Shown here: positions 11,357 to 22,604 of the stretch, one piece after another
Layout of the letters: every line of letters begins with the position of its first letter
Position numbering within the stretch: position 1 is the stretch's first letter
Source of the DNA: Petunia secreta
Taxonomy: Eukaryota > Streptophyta > Magnoliopsida > Solanales > Solanaceae
Reading direction: 5' to 3'
DNA length: 64,000 nucleotides
NCBI GenBank assembly: GCA_029990175.1
Contig: JARKIP010000035.1
Location: 39,570,001-39,634,000, forward strand
Position numbers and translations under genes: made by a program
Notes under the pieces: generated by a model
The model's input: the letters and a program-made list of their open reading frames with translations, nothing else
Told to the model about the DNA's origin: nothing
Databases searched by the model: none

Positions 11357-12133
11357 GTTGCATCACTCTACCAATAGAGTTGAGAGCAATATCAATCTCA
11401 AAGGACAGAAGCCACCACCATATTAATGTTGTTGCTTAACCCCAAGAAATGACCATAACTTCATAACCACCAATGTATAGATCTAACTAAGTTAGAGATG
11501 TGAACAAGGCAGAGAATTTATAATTCTCGACTTTTAAAGGCAAAGGACAGGCCACTAAACTGGAGTGATTCAAAACATCTGTAAATCACCAAAATATTTT
11601 ATGCTCCACGAAAAAAATGTACAGACAATACATGACACCATTTTATGCTCCTCTTTGTTTTGTTTCTGCATTCAGTATCCACTCTTTTAATTCTCTTCAA
11701 TCAACATCTTCTTCATAATCAAAATATCGCTTTTAGATTGTTGTAAAATATGAAGAAGAACAAGAATTAAAGGCTTGAAAGACATATGAAACGGTTTCCT
11801 AAAAGCAATATTTGCACCCTATCTCTCCTCAACGAGATTGCTATGCGTTTAATGCAAATAACTTTAGGGATATGACAAATCTTTGAATAATTGTATTGAG
11901 AAAACAATGAAATTCTACTTGGAGAGCAAGAACTTTTCAACTTTTGATCTTAATAATGAAGACTCTTGGTGGACAAGAGGAAGAAAGTGTCAAAAAAAAA
12001 AAAACTACTCATTTGAAAAGTTAGAAGTTCTATTTAAATAGAACTAGTAGTAACAAATCAAGGAAGACCCTTTCATTCAAGAGACACCTATCACTCTAAA
12101 TACTTCTAAAAATAAATAATTATATTTAAACAA
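11357..12133. other. Intergenic, no gene seen
   Basis: AT-rich sequence without a supported ORF or RNA gene. An A-run lies near 11993-12004. It ends at the target duplication of TE-D. Confidence 0.5.
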
Positions 12134-12138
12134 ATTCC
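12134..12138 (+). repeat. TE-D target-site duplication, left
   Basis: ATTCC directly before the 5' LTR, identical to 18109-18113. Confidence 0.85.
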
Positions 12139-12642
12139 TGTGTGGGCAAAAATACGTCACCTATTGTTACGGGGATACGAGTCTAACTAGTGAGACTAGA
12201 CTTACCCTACAAGTCACCGGCACTGAGGATATACGCCCGCTCCTAGAGCCAACAACCGTTTAGGCAGTTTGGTCACAGGGTGCAGGGCACACATCCCGCC
12301 GTCTAGGGTATACAGTCTCCTAGTTAGGGTTTAGTATACCACCGCCTTGAGTTGTAGGCCCATGGACTTATTAGTATTTGTATTTTACCTTATTTAGGAC
12401 TGGGTATCACTACTATAAATACCCCTCCTTACATCGTATTGTGGACGAGACATAATTTGCCACCGAAGTCGGCTGCTCTCGAGGAATAGGAATTACTTCG
12501 CTTTCTCCATTGTTTCTTGCTTAATTAATTGTCTTTACTTTCATCATATTTACTTACTTTTTCCATCATAATTTACCATATTGCTTGTGACCTCATTCAT
12601 AATTAATTGTTTAACCTAGACGTTCAAATTTAGGCATAAACA
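12139..12642 (+). repeat. TE-D 5' LTR (504 bp)
   Basis: It starts TGTGTGGGC and ends ataaaca. A TATA box (TATAAATA) lies at about 12414-12421. The same layout recurs in the 3' copy with scattered substitutions, so the insertion is older than TE-G. Confidence 0.92.
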
Positions 12643-12645
12643 ACT

Positions 12646-12663
12646 TGGTGCCTACTGTGGGGC
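12646..12663 (+). other. TE-D primer-binding site
   Basis: TTGGTGCCTACTGTGGGG lies four bases after the LTR. It resembles the TTGGCGCC-type sites typical of Tat/Athila-group elements and not the initiator-Met type used by its neighbours. The tRNA partner was not determined. Confidence 0.65.
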
Positions 12664-12704
12664 CTAGGTAATTTTAGGTATTTGATGAAGGAAAAGGCGC
12701 AACC

Positions 12705-14180
12705 ATGTCAGACGACAGTAGCAGCATTCCAAAGAACACAACAGATGCAGTAGACGAGTGTTCAAAGGATCATAGCGATCCCAGCATCCAACAAAAGGAT
12801 CCTATCGAGCAGCCAAATGATTCTTTTCATAAACCAATTCCTATTGCTAATAACGGTGAAGGCGATCAACTGCCTGGAGGTAATTCATAGTTCAGAGGCT
12901 TCCTCTTGGACATCCTCAAAATTGCGTCCCAGCGGAACTCGAACAACATAGTTGAAGGGATATCCCAGAGATTGGGAGCAATGTTTGCTGGTTTGTCTCA
13001 GAGGCCATTATCCCCGCGAGGACTGACGCCCACGAACAACTCGCGATCATCAATTCCCAATCGTAGGCTCAACCTGGATGCTGCCCTAGAGGTTCAGCAT
13101 CGATCAACAATCAAGACCTCAAGGGAGCCCCTATCATTCAGGATCTCATAAAGGAGATGAAGGCCATCCACGACCAGATGGGTAACGTGACGGGTGCTCC
13201 ACCCCAAGTTACCACGGTAGATGAGCAGAAGTTCTACAAATATACTTACAAAGCAAGTGCTGCACCGCTCCGCATAGCAAAGCACTTCTGCTTGCCAGAT
13301 AACTTGAAGTATGACAAAACGACCAATCCGGACGAGCACATCACTGCTTATTATACGACTATGAAGAGTAACGAGATTACGGAAGAAGAAATCCAATCTG
13401 CTCTGGTGAAGAGATTTGGCTCAACTCTGACCAAAGGAGCCCTTGCTTGCTACACTCAGCTGCAAGTGGGATCCATCATATCATTCACTCAGATACAAGA
13501 CCTGTTCAAGAAAGCGCATTTTGGTGCCCGAAAGCGGGAGAAGCGCATGGAAGACATCTTCGAGATACATAAACGTGATAACGAGTTGCTGAAGAATTAC
13601 CTCGATAGATTTCAGAAGGAATGCATGGAGCTCCCTCCAGTCTCTCATAACATTGCTTTGGTAGCCTTCGACTAAATTTTGAATTCAAAGGGATCTTTAA
13701 CTTCCTGAGAGTTGTAGTGGAGTTTGACTCAACACCAGTGTCCACATGGAGTGCGTTAAATCAGAGGTATACCGAGAAACTTCATTTGGAACCAGATCAT
13801 TCTCATAACCCCGAGGACGAGCAAAGGAAGAGACTGGGAAGCCCATCCCTAAAAGGTGAGGGGGATGGAAGAAGGGCGAAGCCAAAGGTTCAAAATCAAG
13901 CGGGAACCTGGAGGCAGAATAATTCTTGAGCATCCGAATCCCAGGAAAAACTGTCTGAACCTCAAAATTTTAGGGACTTCGGTCTTCGTGTAATTGCTGT
14001 GGACCTAGTCGCCAATCACTTTGGCAAAGTGGGCCCTAGGATCCGATGGCCACCTAACGCGAAAGGATCTACAAGAAGAAACACAATGCCATATTGCAAT
14101 TTTCATTGTAGCGGGGGCCATCCGACGGTCAATTGCAAAGCTTTGATGATCGAGATTGAGCACTTATCAAAGGAAAGACA
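12705..14180 (+). pseudogene. gag: TE-D gag, broken
   Basis: The start at 12705 (accATGtca) opens an acidic N-terminus; stops and frame changes follow near 12888 and 13149. The capsid-like core is at 13157-13675 (FCLPDNLKYDKTTNPDEHI, SFTQIQDLFKKAHFGARK, ELLKNYLDRFQKEC), a pattern of Tat-lineage gag. A later block at about 14090-14160 (YCNFHCSGGHPTVNC, then EIEHL) corresponds to the Cys/His motif seen near the gag end of this lineage. It would have formed the RNA particle. It is not translatable as one protein. Confidence 0.8.
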
Positions 14181-14329
14181 TCTCAAAGAGGTGCTGGAAG
14201 AAGGTCCCCCCCATTCTAAAGGCTCGAAGTCTCAAAACCTGAAGACCATCAACGCAATCTTCGTGGACGAACGGATGGACACTGCGCAGGGGACTACAAT
14301 GAGCGGAATAACATTCGGGTCCATCCAAT

Positions 14330-15434
14330 TCGACCTGGAGGAGCAAGCAGATCAACAAGGGGACCTCATTGTACCTGTGGAAGTATCCGACGTACATATC
14401 CAGCAGGCTCTTATCGATCCGGGGTGTAGTGTTAATATTATCCGGGGGGAGGTATTGCACATGTTCAGCCATTGTCCTTAAATATCCTCGAGTACTCGAA
14501 ACATAATGAATTTCAACGGATTTTAGGAAGCATCCACTGGAGAAGTTCTTGCCCTTGCCACTCCAGTTCATAGCAACCGTAGTAATGGCCACACAAGAGT
14601 TGCGATCATACTTTCATGAACACTCGATCAGTTTAGTGTCTTCGATACCGGTACAAGCCATTTGTCTAAATCCGGTCTATCGAAAGATATGGGAAAGTGG
14701 GCTGAAGAGTTGGGAGAGTATGACATCATCTATCAACCCCGTACAGACTTCAAGTCATAGGCGTTGGAAGGTTTTACGTCAGTTTTTGCAGAAGAACTGG
14801 AATGGAAGGATGAAGAGTTACTCACGAATGAAGCGGTGATCGAGTACGGCCATATGGAGATTCTCATGGGAATGAATCCCAACAGGGTGGAGGTTGATCT
14901 GTGGATCAGAGCACAGTCTGGAATGGTATACCATCAGGCCACCAAAACTGATGAAAATAAAGCAGAGTGTGAAGCCATTATTCAAGCTCTTGACTTAACC
15001 TACATACTGGGGCCAGAGAGATTAGCTTGTACAGTAAATCTCAGGTGATGGCTAATCAACTAAGGGAAATCTTCGTAGCTGAGGACATCTGCGAGCCAGA
15101 TCAATAGAAGAAAATCAGGGCAATCCTAAAAAATTTTCATGCGTGAGAATTCATCCACCAAGAAGAGATATCAGGAGATGCCGAAGCATCTGAGGATCTG
15201 TATGATTGGCAAATGATAGTTGAACTAACCCCCGCAAGCTTATTGAACCTTAAAGTTCCAGATACAGGATCTTTCGTAGAGCAGCATGATGCGCTGGTCA
15301 ACTATCTGAGCAAAGGATATCTTCCTGAAGACAAGCCAGAAAGCATCTGCTTGCAGAAACAGACACTTCACTATTGCTTGATCGACGAAGGGTTGTACCA
15401 CGAGGTCGTCAATGACCCGGGGGATGACTTTCAA
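14330..15434 (+). pseudogene. pol: TE-D pol remnants: protease, RNase H, integrase N-terminus
   Basis: Protease trace at about 14390-14450 reads ALIDPGCSVNIIRG (active-site DSG altered to DPG). Without any reverse transcriptase in between, sequence at about 14690-14760 reads ELGEYDIIYQPRT, the C-terminal end of the RT-linked RNase H. A second RNase H-like domain at about 14880-15040 (VEVDLWIRAQ, NKAECEAIIQALDL) and the integrase N-terminal region at about 15213-15410 (LVNYLSKGYLP, CLIDEGLYHEV) follow. Reverse transcriptase and the integrase catalytic core are deleted. Confidence 0.8.
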
Positions 15435-15499
15435 GGCTCAGCACCCTTAAATAGGCAATCCCGACCAAATGCCCCCGAATCTTTCAAGGATCAAATATG

Positions 15500-17588
15500 A
15501 AGTACTTTTGCTTGAGAATGTATTTACTTTGCTTATGTTATTTCGTTTTAATTACGATATTCATCAGAAATGTTACGGGTTTTCACCCATAGCATCTCAG
15601 GCTCCATGCCTCCTTTATTAATAAAACTACCATCTTACTTACTCAGTTTTACTCATTTATTTAGATCCATCTATGATCTAACTATTCATAGCCCCGACCA
15701 GACCTAAGTTGAAGTTATATACTCACTTTTTGCTACAAAAAGTAGAGTACACTACTCGCTTAGATCTAGACGTGGTCTAGCTCAGCCACCAGGCATTAAT
15801 CGAGTGTTGATCTCGTTAAATCAACAATTGCACCTACATGCCGATGAAGACGCCTGTCCGCTTAGTGCTAGAAATTCTTAAATACTCGAGTAATTAAGCA
15901 AAGACCTTCTGTATCAGAATGCAAAAGGACCGTTACCACACGGGCTAAAGTCGTCCCATTGTGGGCGGAAACAGCCATCTACTACGGATGCAACCTAGTC
16001 GCCGTCTATCGGTGCACAATGGACGTAATTGCTCAAGGCAAGCACACTGACGCACGTTCTTAAACAACTAGAAAAGTTAGGACGACCGGAAGCCATCTAA
16101 TATCTAGGTGCACAAACATACTGTTTGGTCACACATTACGAAACGCGTAATAACACAAATACGTACGAAATATTGATGAACATTCATTTTATTAATAACA
16201 AACACTCCGTAGGCTTATAATATACATTTAATTCTTCCTGAATACAACATTTGTTTATAACAATTGTAGAAAAAAAAGGAAAGGGAAGACTAAAAACAAA
16301 GAGCTCCTCAGGATTAAAATGGCTGAAGATCCTTCTTCTGGATTGTAGCTACAAGCCGTAAATAGTTCAAAGTTCTTTTTTTCTTCTGACAGCCCGAGAT
16401 ATATCGGCCCGAGCATCCTTTCAAAGTATACGGCTGCTGGTGCAATCAAAGTTTATATGCTTAATCAAAGCAAGGGATCACAGAAGCACCTGAGTATAGG
16501 CCTGACCTTCCCCCATCTCCTTCGTTAAACTTGAAGAGAAACTAGAAGACTAGAAGTGAAGCTTGACCATCCGCGTCAACCTCAACTGGTCAAACCGGAG
16601 TGCATAGCCCCGTAGATCTTCAAGCGCAAATAGAAGCTAGCCGAGAGTGGAAAGGCTTGAGCTGGGAACCTACCACAGGGGAGCCTCTTCCCTCGGGTAT
16701 TCACATAGCTAATGATTGATGAAGCGTTACGATAGCGGTTCAGCTGAAGTAGATAACCAAGGTTAAAGCCACGAACCACAAAGGACTCCGAAGCTCAATA
16801 ACACCTTAGCTACTCGCCTCTGTGAAGCTAAATCCTCTTGCATGCCATGAAATTGAGCCAAGCAGTGGATCACCAGCCCGGTTCCATTGAAGGAGCAACC
16901 TGGACACACGAGGTATCCTGGCGGAGATGCCGTACGGAAGCTGAAAGGGCTAAGGGTCCTGACTCCGCACGACAAGAAGAATATCATAGAAATCGCCGTG
17001 TTAGAAGATGAGTGCAGCGTAATGAGTGCACGTGAAATAATGAAGACATCCCGAAGGACATCATTAGAATCCCGATCAAACTTCATGATTCGATGGACTT
17101 CATCCGTTTTCTCATGGACAAAGAAAGAAAAAAAGGTAATTGCAGGCGAGTTTCCTCCTTCATGAAACATCCCTTCGGAACGAAGAAGGTTTTCTGGGAA
17201 TATCGAACCAGGATCAAAGGCGAACATTTTGAAGAAAGAAAAAGCTTCTCGCTATCATAAGAAATTGTTAAAGAAGAGAAGTATTTTCTGAGGAAGAGTT
17301 TGTGAATTTTCCATTGTCGTAAAATCTCTATTTATGGGCAGAAAAGGAAAAGGATGGAGCACGAAACAGTCAAGCATCATCATTTCTGAAGATATGAAAA
17401 GTATATGGAGCAGTTAATAGTAGTTTCTGAAAAAGTGCATATCAGCCAATCAGAAGGAAGCATGCGAAGTTCTCGAAGAGATCAATATCATTCTTGGTCA
17501 AAGAGATTGCGAGTCTCAAGGGATCAGTGAGATATCTTTTCACATCGTACCGCTTTCACTTCCTGACTGCCTGCATCAGCACTTAGAA
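15500..17588. other. TE-D 3' non-coding region with an antisense ORF
   Basis: About 2 kb between the pol remnant and the polypurine tract. The + strand shows no gene. On the minus strand an open frame covers 17227-16763 (154 residues), and overlapping frames continue it to 16582 and, after a gap, at 16449-16255. No domain was recognised. Tat-lineage elements are known to carry antisense ORFs in this position, so a decayed one is possible. The Ser/Phe-rich composition and lack of motifs keep confidence low. Confidence 0.35.
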
Positions 17589-17603
17589 AGTAGGGGGACT
17601 GAT
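17589..17603 (+). other. TE-D polypurine tract
   Basis: A run reading agtagggggactgat directly precedes the 3' LTR, as expected for the plus-strand primer. Confidence 0.75.
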
Positions 17604-18108
17604 TGTGTGGGCAAATATACGCCACATATTGTTACGGGGATACGAGTTTAGCTGGCGAGACTAGACTTACCCTACAAGTCACCCGGCACTGAGGATATAC
17701 GCCCGCTTCTAGAGTCAACGACTGGTTAGGCAGTTTGGTCACAGGGTGCGGGGCACACATCCCACCGCCTAGGGTTTACAGTCTCCTAGTTAGGATTTAG
17801 TATACCACCACCTTGAGTTGTAGGCCCATGGCCTTATTAGTATTTTTATTTTACCTTATTTAGAACTAGATATCACTGCTATAAATACCCATCCTTACAT
17901 TGTATTGTGAACGAGTCACAATTTTTCACCGAAGTTGGCTACTCTTGAGGAATAAGAATTACTTTGCTTTCTCCATTATTTCTTGCTTAATTATTTGTCT
18001 TTACTTTCATCGTATTTACTTACTTTTTCCATCGTAATTTATCGTACATATTGTGACCTCATTCATAATTAATTGTTTAACCTAGACGTACAAATTTAGG
18101 CATAAAAA
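17604..18108 (+). repeat. TE-D 3' LTR (505 bp)
   Basis: It matches 12139-12642 throughout, with a TATA box (TATAAATA) near 17880. The terminal CA has changed to AA, and the perfect duplication ATTCC follows. Confidence 0.92.
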
Positions 18109-18113
18109 ATTCC
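18109..18113 (+). repeat. TE-D target-site duplication, right
   Basis: ATTCC directly after the 3' LTR, identical to 12134-12138. Confidence 0.85.
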
Positions 18114-18831
18114 AACATTAAGTTTAATCTTACATTATGCCAGAGTGCATCCAGACTTTTCCTAAGATGGACATAGGCGGAAATATAATCATCGGGGTCC
18201 TTGTAGGGTTGAGGACTTCTATGGGCTAACAGTGGCTCAAGCGTGGGTCTAATCATTTACGTTTGGACCTATCATGATTTCTCTTAGGTCATGTATAAAG
18301 TGTCCCAATATGCCAAAGTTAGTAATGAATTGCACAGGCTCGTTCGTCATGTATAAGTTTTCATACTATAACGCCTTATGGTGTGGCATGGTCACGTGAT
18401 AGTACACATATTTCCATGGCGAGTCTTCCTAGTCTTACTTTATGCTAGGTTTCCTTGAGATGCATCTGTAGTACTATGTGTTGAAGGAATCAAGTGTTTT
18501 CAGAACTTTCTCGTAGCACGAGCGCCCCTATAGTGTTTTGCAAAGCATGCTTGTAGGTCAAAGTATTCATCACTCTGTGATCCTTGTTTGAACTTCGTCT
18601 AGTTCAAGAAGGAGTACGAGGAGGGCGACCTACAGGGAGGTCATGATCTTTTGGGTCGTTATCCCTGGGCAGTAGATCCATGTCATACGTTGGTCCTTTA
18701 TTCCTTTACTAGTCCTTATTGAGGAATTACATGATAGCATAGAGTTATATGTGCTGCCTAAACCCAAGGAAATGACCATCAAGAAGTAGACAATTCGTTC
18801 AATGAGAGCCATATATGGTAACACGGGCTAC
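18114..18831. other. Intergenic, no gene recognised
   Basis: About 0.7 kb between TE-D and TE-E. Short minus-strand frames (such as 18824-18630) have no recognisable domain. It may be old transposon sequence. Confidence 0.4.
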
Positions 18832-19617
18832 TATTAGCCCCTCGATTAAGACTTGACCGCGTTGCATGTTAGCTATGCTAAGGGTTTGTACGCATTGCTC
18901 CTTGGCATAGAGAAATTATAGGAAGCATTATATCTATCGTTCATTATATAGGCATTGTGTGTCTAATGTAGGCTAAGCACTTAAGCAAGACGGCTGAGAT
19001 GTGGGCAAAAAAGAGTACGAACACCACGGAACCAAGACTTAGGCGTGCGTGCAAATCAGCTAGGTAGCATACGATGGCATGGCATGGCATTGACATAATC
19101 GAAGTGTGTTGAAGGGCTTTTGGCAAGTAATGGGCACACACATGGCATCTAAAAATAGCATGTATGCAGCTAAGTGTCAAGACGGTCGGCTGATTATTAT
19201 AGCGCGCACATGGTGTGCAAAGCATGTGAGCAGTCTTGAAGTAAGTCAGATGTGTGAGAGATAGTCACCCATGACTTAGAACGTGGGCTGAATGCTTGTA
19301 TAACTGCCTTAGTTATGTGCCAGGCATACCCTTTCCCCTTGTAACTGCCCTTGGTAGCCCCCTTTGTATTAATTTATTATAAAAACATTGCAAAGGCATT
19401 CAAAAACTAAGTGTAAGCCTTGACAACGAGTTTCTTTATATTATTGTGGAAGTAATAATAAAAGGTTGGATTTTTACCCGTATATAAAATGTTCGTTTGT
19501 TCGTTACTGTTCTGAAATTATTCTAAGTGTAAAACATAGGGAAAAAGTAGGCTGAAATCGCTAAGAGTTTTGTGGCTGCCGTGCAGAGTTGATTTGTGAA
19601 AAACTGGCCCGGTAACA
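18832..19617 (+). repeat. TE-E 5' LTR
   Basis: It matches 33819-34657 over its whole length, including the stretch aagtgtaagccttgacaa. It starts TATTAGCC where the 3' copy starts TGTTAGCC, so the terminal TG is mutated. It ends gtaaca before the primer-binding site. Confidence 0.8.
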
Positions 19618-19619
19618 AC

Positions 19620-19630
19620 TGTATCAGAGC
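19620..19630 (+). other. TE-E primer-binding site (tRNA-iMet)
   Basis: TGTATCAGAGC follows the LTR by two bases, one base off the usual TGGTATCAGAGC. Confidence 0.75.
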
Positions 19631-19680
19631 CTTGTTATAGCTTTGATAGCTGAGAACTCAAGTGCGAAACTACGGGAATG

Positions 19681-20760
19681 AGTGTCTCGTGTTGAGGCGA
19701 TGGTGGGACAGACGAAAGATGTTGTTGATCTTATTGATCTTGTGATGCAGATCGCTCGTTTGAGGGCTGATTTAGAGTTGGCACGTGCGAGTGTTGCTGG
19801 TCAAAGTGTTCAGATCAAGGATCTGGAAAGGACAACAAAGATATGAACCTTGAACTAGTCGTTTTACGAAGGTCTATGGCTTCTACTACTGCTCAAGGAA
19901 ATGATGATCGTTCAAACGTTAAGATTCCAAAACCAAAGGCGTTTGGTGGAGCGCTTAGTGCAAATTAATTAGAGAATTTCTTGTTGGATATGGAACATTA
20001 CTTCTCAACTACTCGGGTGCCTGAAAATCACAAAGTAAACATCACAATGAGTTATCTCAGGGGTAATGCAAATTTATGGTAGAGAACTCGAAATGCAGAT
20101 GACGGAAGTGCTGGTCGTCCTAAGATTGATACTTAGGAAAATATGCGCAAGGAATTACGTGAACAATTTTTGCTTAGCAATGCATCTTGGCTTGTTAGAG
20201 ATTGCTTGAAACATTTAAGGCAGACAAGATCTATATGAGAATACATTAAGGAATTATCTTCTTTTATATTGGATATTGAGAATATGTTGGATGGGGATAA
20301 GTTACATAATTTTTTTTCTAGAATGTAAGGTTGGGCACAAAATGAACTGAGAAGGAAGAATATTAAGGACCTCCTCACAGCTATGCGGCTGCAGATTCGT
20401 TGGTTGATTACCGTTCAAATCGTACTTATGAAAATCCCTCAACTTCAAAGCCTAAGAAGAAGGCGGAGAAGAACGGGAATATGAGAAGGATGGTCAAAAG
20501 GAGACTATTGATAAGAGAAAAATGGTTGACAACAATGCTTCCAAGAACAAGGGTGGAAAGGGGAATATAAGAAGGATGGTCGAAAGGAGATTGTTGATAA
20601 GGGAAAAATGGTTGTTGACAACAATGCTGCTAAGAACAAGTGTAATGTTGCGGCTAACAAGGGTTGTTGGACTTGTGGAGGTGCTCATATTGCGAGAAAC
20701 TATCCCAATAGAGAGAAAGTGAATGCCTTACTTTCTGCTACAAAAAAAGGGTGTGATAAA
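19681..20760 (+). pseudogene. gag: TE-E gag, broken
   Basis: Reading across frames and stops, the region gives an N-terminal coiled-coil-like stretch (IARLRADLELARASV), then KIPKPKAFGG, an entry motif of Galadriel-type gag, a capsid core (FLLDMEHYFSTTRV) and a zinc-knuckle remnant near 20665-20705 (CWTCGGAHIARNY) whose last Cys is Tyr. Many in-frame stops occur, for example near 19966, 20082 and 20137. A near-repeat at about 20478-20620 (gggaatataagaaggatggtc) shows a short local duplication. Confidence 0.75.
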
Positions 20761-20849
20761 TGAAGGCTATGAAAATGCTGCCTTAGTGAATCTGCTACAG
20801 CTTCTTAGTACAATATCTTTGCTGAATGGAACAGGTGATCCTATCAAAC

Positions 20850-22600
20850 CGCATTGTTTATTAATGCTAATTGAAATCAAGATTGCGGAGAGGGCTGTTG
20901 TGGCTATGGTTGATATGGGAGCCACACATACTTTTGTTTTTGCAAGAATTGTGCATGAATAAGACTTGTCCGTCAGCAAATGTTCGGCATACAGGAAAAC
21001 TGTGAATACTAAGGCTCGAGCCATTGTTGGTATGGCTTATAACGTACTTTTTTCGGTGGGCAATTGGAATGGGAAAGCTAATATTATGGTGATTCCCATA
21101 GATTATTTTGATTTGATCCTTGGTATTGATTTTATGAAGAAAAATCCCCATGTTCCTATGCCGCATCTTGATGGCGTGATGATAATGAATGAATTATCCC
21201 TGGTTTTGTGAACTGTGTCCATCCCTATAACAAGGGAAAGAAGAAATACAAGGGTGCTATGATTTCTACCATGATGTTGAGAAGGGTCTGAAGAAAGCGA
21301 TAATACTTATCTTATTGCTTTGGTTGAAATCAAGCTTGATATGAAAGTTGAAGTGTTTGATTGTATTTCTCAAGTATTGAGTGATTTTGCTGATGTGATG
21401 CTACCCAAGTTGCCTAAGTTTTTGCCGCCCCAGAGAGCTATTAATCATAAGATAGAGTTGCTGCCTAGTTCAGTGCCTCCCGCAGAGTCTCTTTATCGAA
21501 TGACTCTAAAGAAGTTGGCTGAATTGTGGAAACAACTTAATGAATTTCTGAATGCAGGTTTGATCCAGCCGTCTAAGGCTCCATTTGGTGCACCTGTTTT
21601 ATTCCAAAAGAAACAGGATGGGATGCTAAGGATGTGTGCGGATTATCGTGCATTGAACAAAGTGACTGTTAAGAACAAATATCTGGTACCATTAGTTCAT
21701 GACTTGACGGATAGATTGAGCAAAGCATGCTGGTTCACAAAGCTAGACTTGAGGGCAGGCTATTGGCAGGCTCGATTGTGGAAGGGGATGAAATTAAGAC
21801 AACTTGTTTAACTAGATACGATTCATATTGGGTTAACAAATGCCTTGGCAACTTACTACAATTTTTAATGAATGATGTGTTGTATGAGTATCTTGATGAC
21901 TTTGTCGTTGTATACTTAAACGATATTGTTGTTTGTAGCCGGACCCTTGATGAACACGTTGCACACTTAAAGTTAGTGATGTCTTACTTGAGAGAGTATC
22001 AACTTTATATTAAGATGGAATAATGTGAGTTTGCTAGGCAAGAGATAAAATTTTTGAGGCACTAGAATCAAGTGAGGATTGACCCAAAGAAAGTTTAGGC
22101 AATAGTTGAATGAAGCACCAATGACTGTCAAAGAGCTGCGGTCGTTTCTTGGTTTGGCAAACTATTATCGAAAATTCATTGCTAGTTACCCAAAGAAGGC
22201 TACTCCATTAATAGATTTGCTGAAGAAGAACGTCAAATAGGCATGGATGGATGCATGTGATGATGCTTTTAATAATATGAAGGAAGCCATTACATCAGAG
22301 CCTATTTTGAGACTACCCGACTTTTAGTTGCCTGTTGAAGTGCAAACTGATGTATCCGATAAAGCTGTTGGGGGTGTATTAGTTCAAGAGGGTCATCCTA
22401 TTGCTTTTGAAAGTTGGAAATTGAATGGGGCTAAACACCGATATTCAACTCAGGAGAAAGAAATGGTTGTCGTGGTTCATTGTTTGCAGATTTGACGGGT
22501 TCGCCTTCTTCAAAACTCAAAGAAGCCGTCCGAAGCAGGCTCGTTGGCAAGATTTGTTGGTTGAATATGACTTTACATGGGAGCACAAACCCAGCAGGCA
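20850..22600 (+). pseudogene. pol: TE-E pol, first part: protease, RT, RNase H
   Basis: Protease at about 20880-21150 has AMVDMGATHTFV (DSGA changed to DMGA) and LILGIDFM. Reverse transcriptase at about 21400-22090 has PFGAPVLFQKKQDGMLRMC, FTKLDLRAGYWQAR and a catalytic box reading YLNDIVV near 21912, where the first Asp of the usual D-D pair is Asn. RNase H at about 22325-22600 has QTDVSDKAVGGVL and a segment equivalent to the end of the domain, where TE-F breaks in. Multiple stops and frameshifts occur. Confidence 0.8.
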
Positions 22601-22604
22601 AAAT

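Larger units (their letters stand above)
12139..18108 (+). mobile_element. TE-D: Tat-like Ty3/gypsy element, internally deleted
   Basis: LTRs at 12139-12642 and 17604-18108 flank a 5-kb interior. The 5-bp duplication ATTCC at 12134-12138 and 18109-18113 is perfect, so this is one clean insertion. The Tat/Retand assignment rests on the primer-binding site, the gag type and the second RNase H-like domain followed by the integrase N-terminal region. Core reverse transcriptase and catalytic integrase are absent and gag has stops, so it is a dead deletion derivative. The final CA of the 3' LTR has become AA. Confidence 0.9.

Noticed and set aside
18630..18824. Minus-strand 64-codon frame
   Set aside because: Short, no domain recognised, in old repeat-like DNA.
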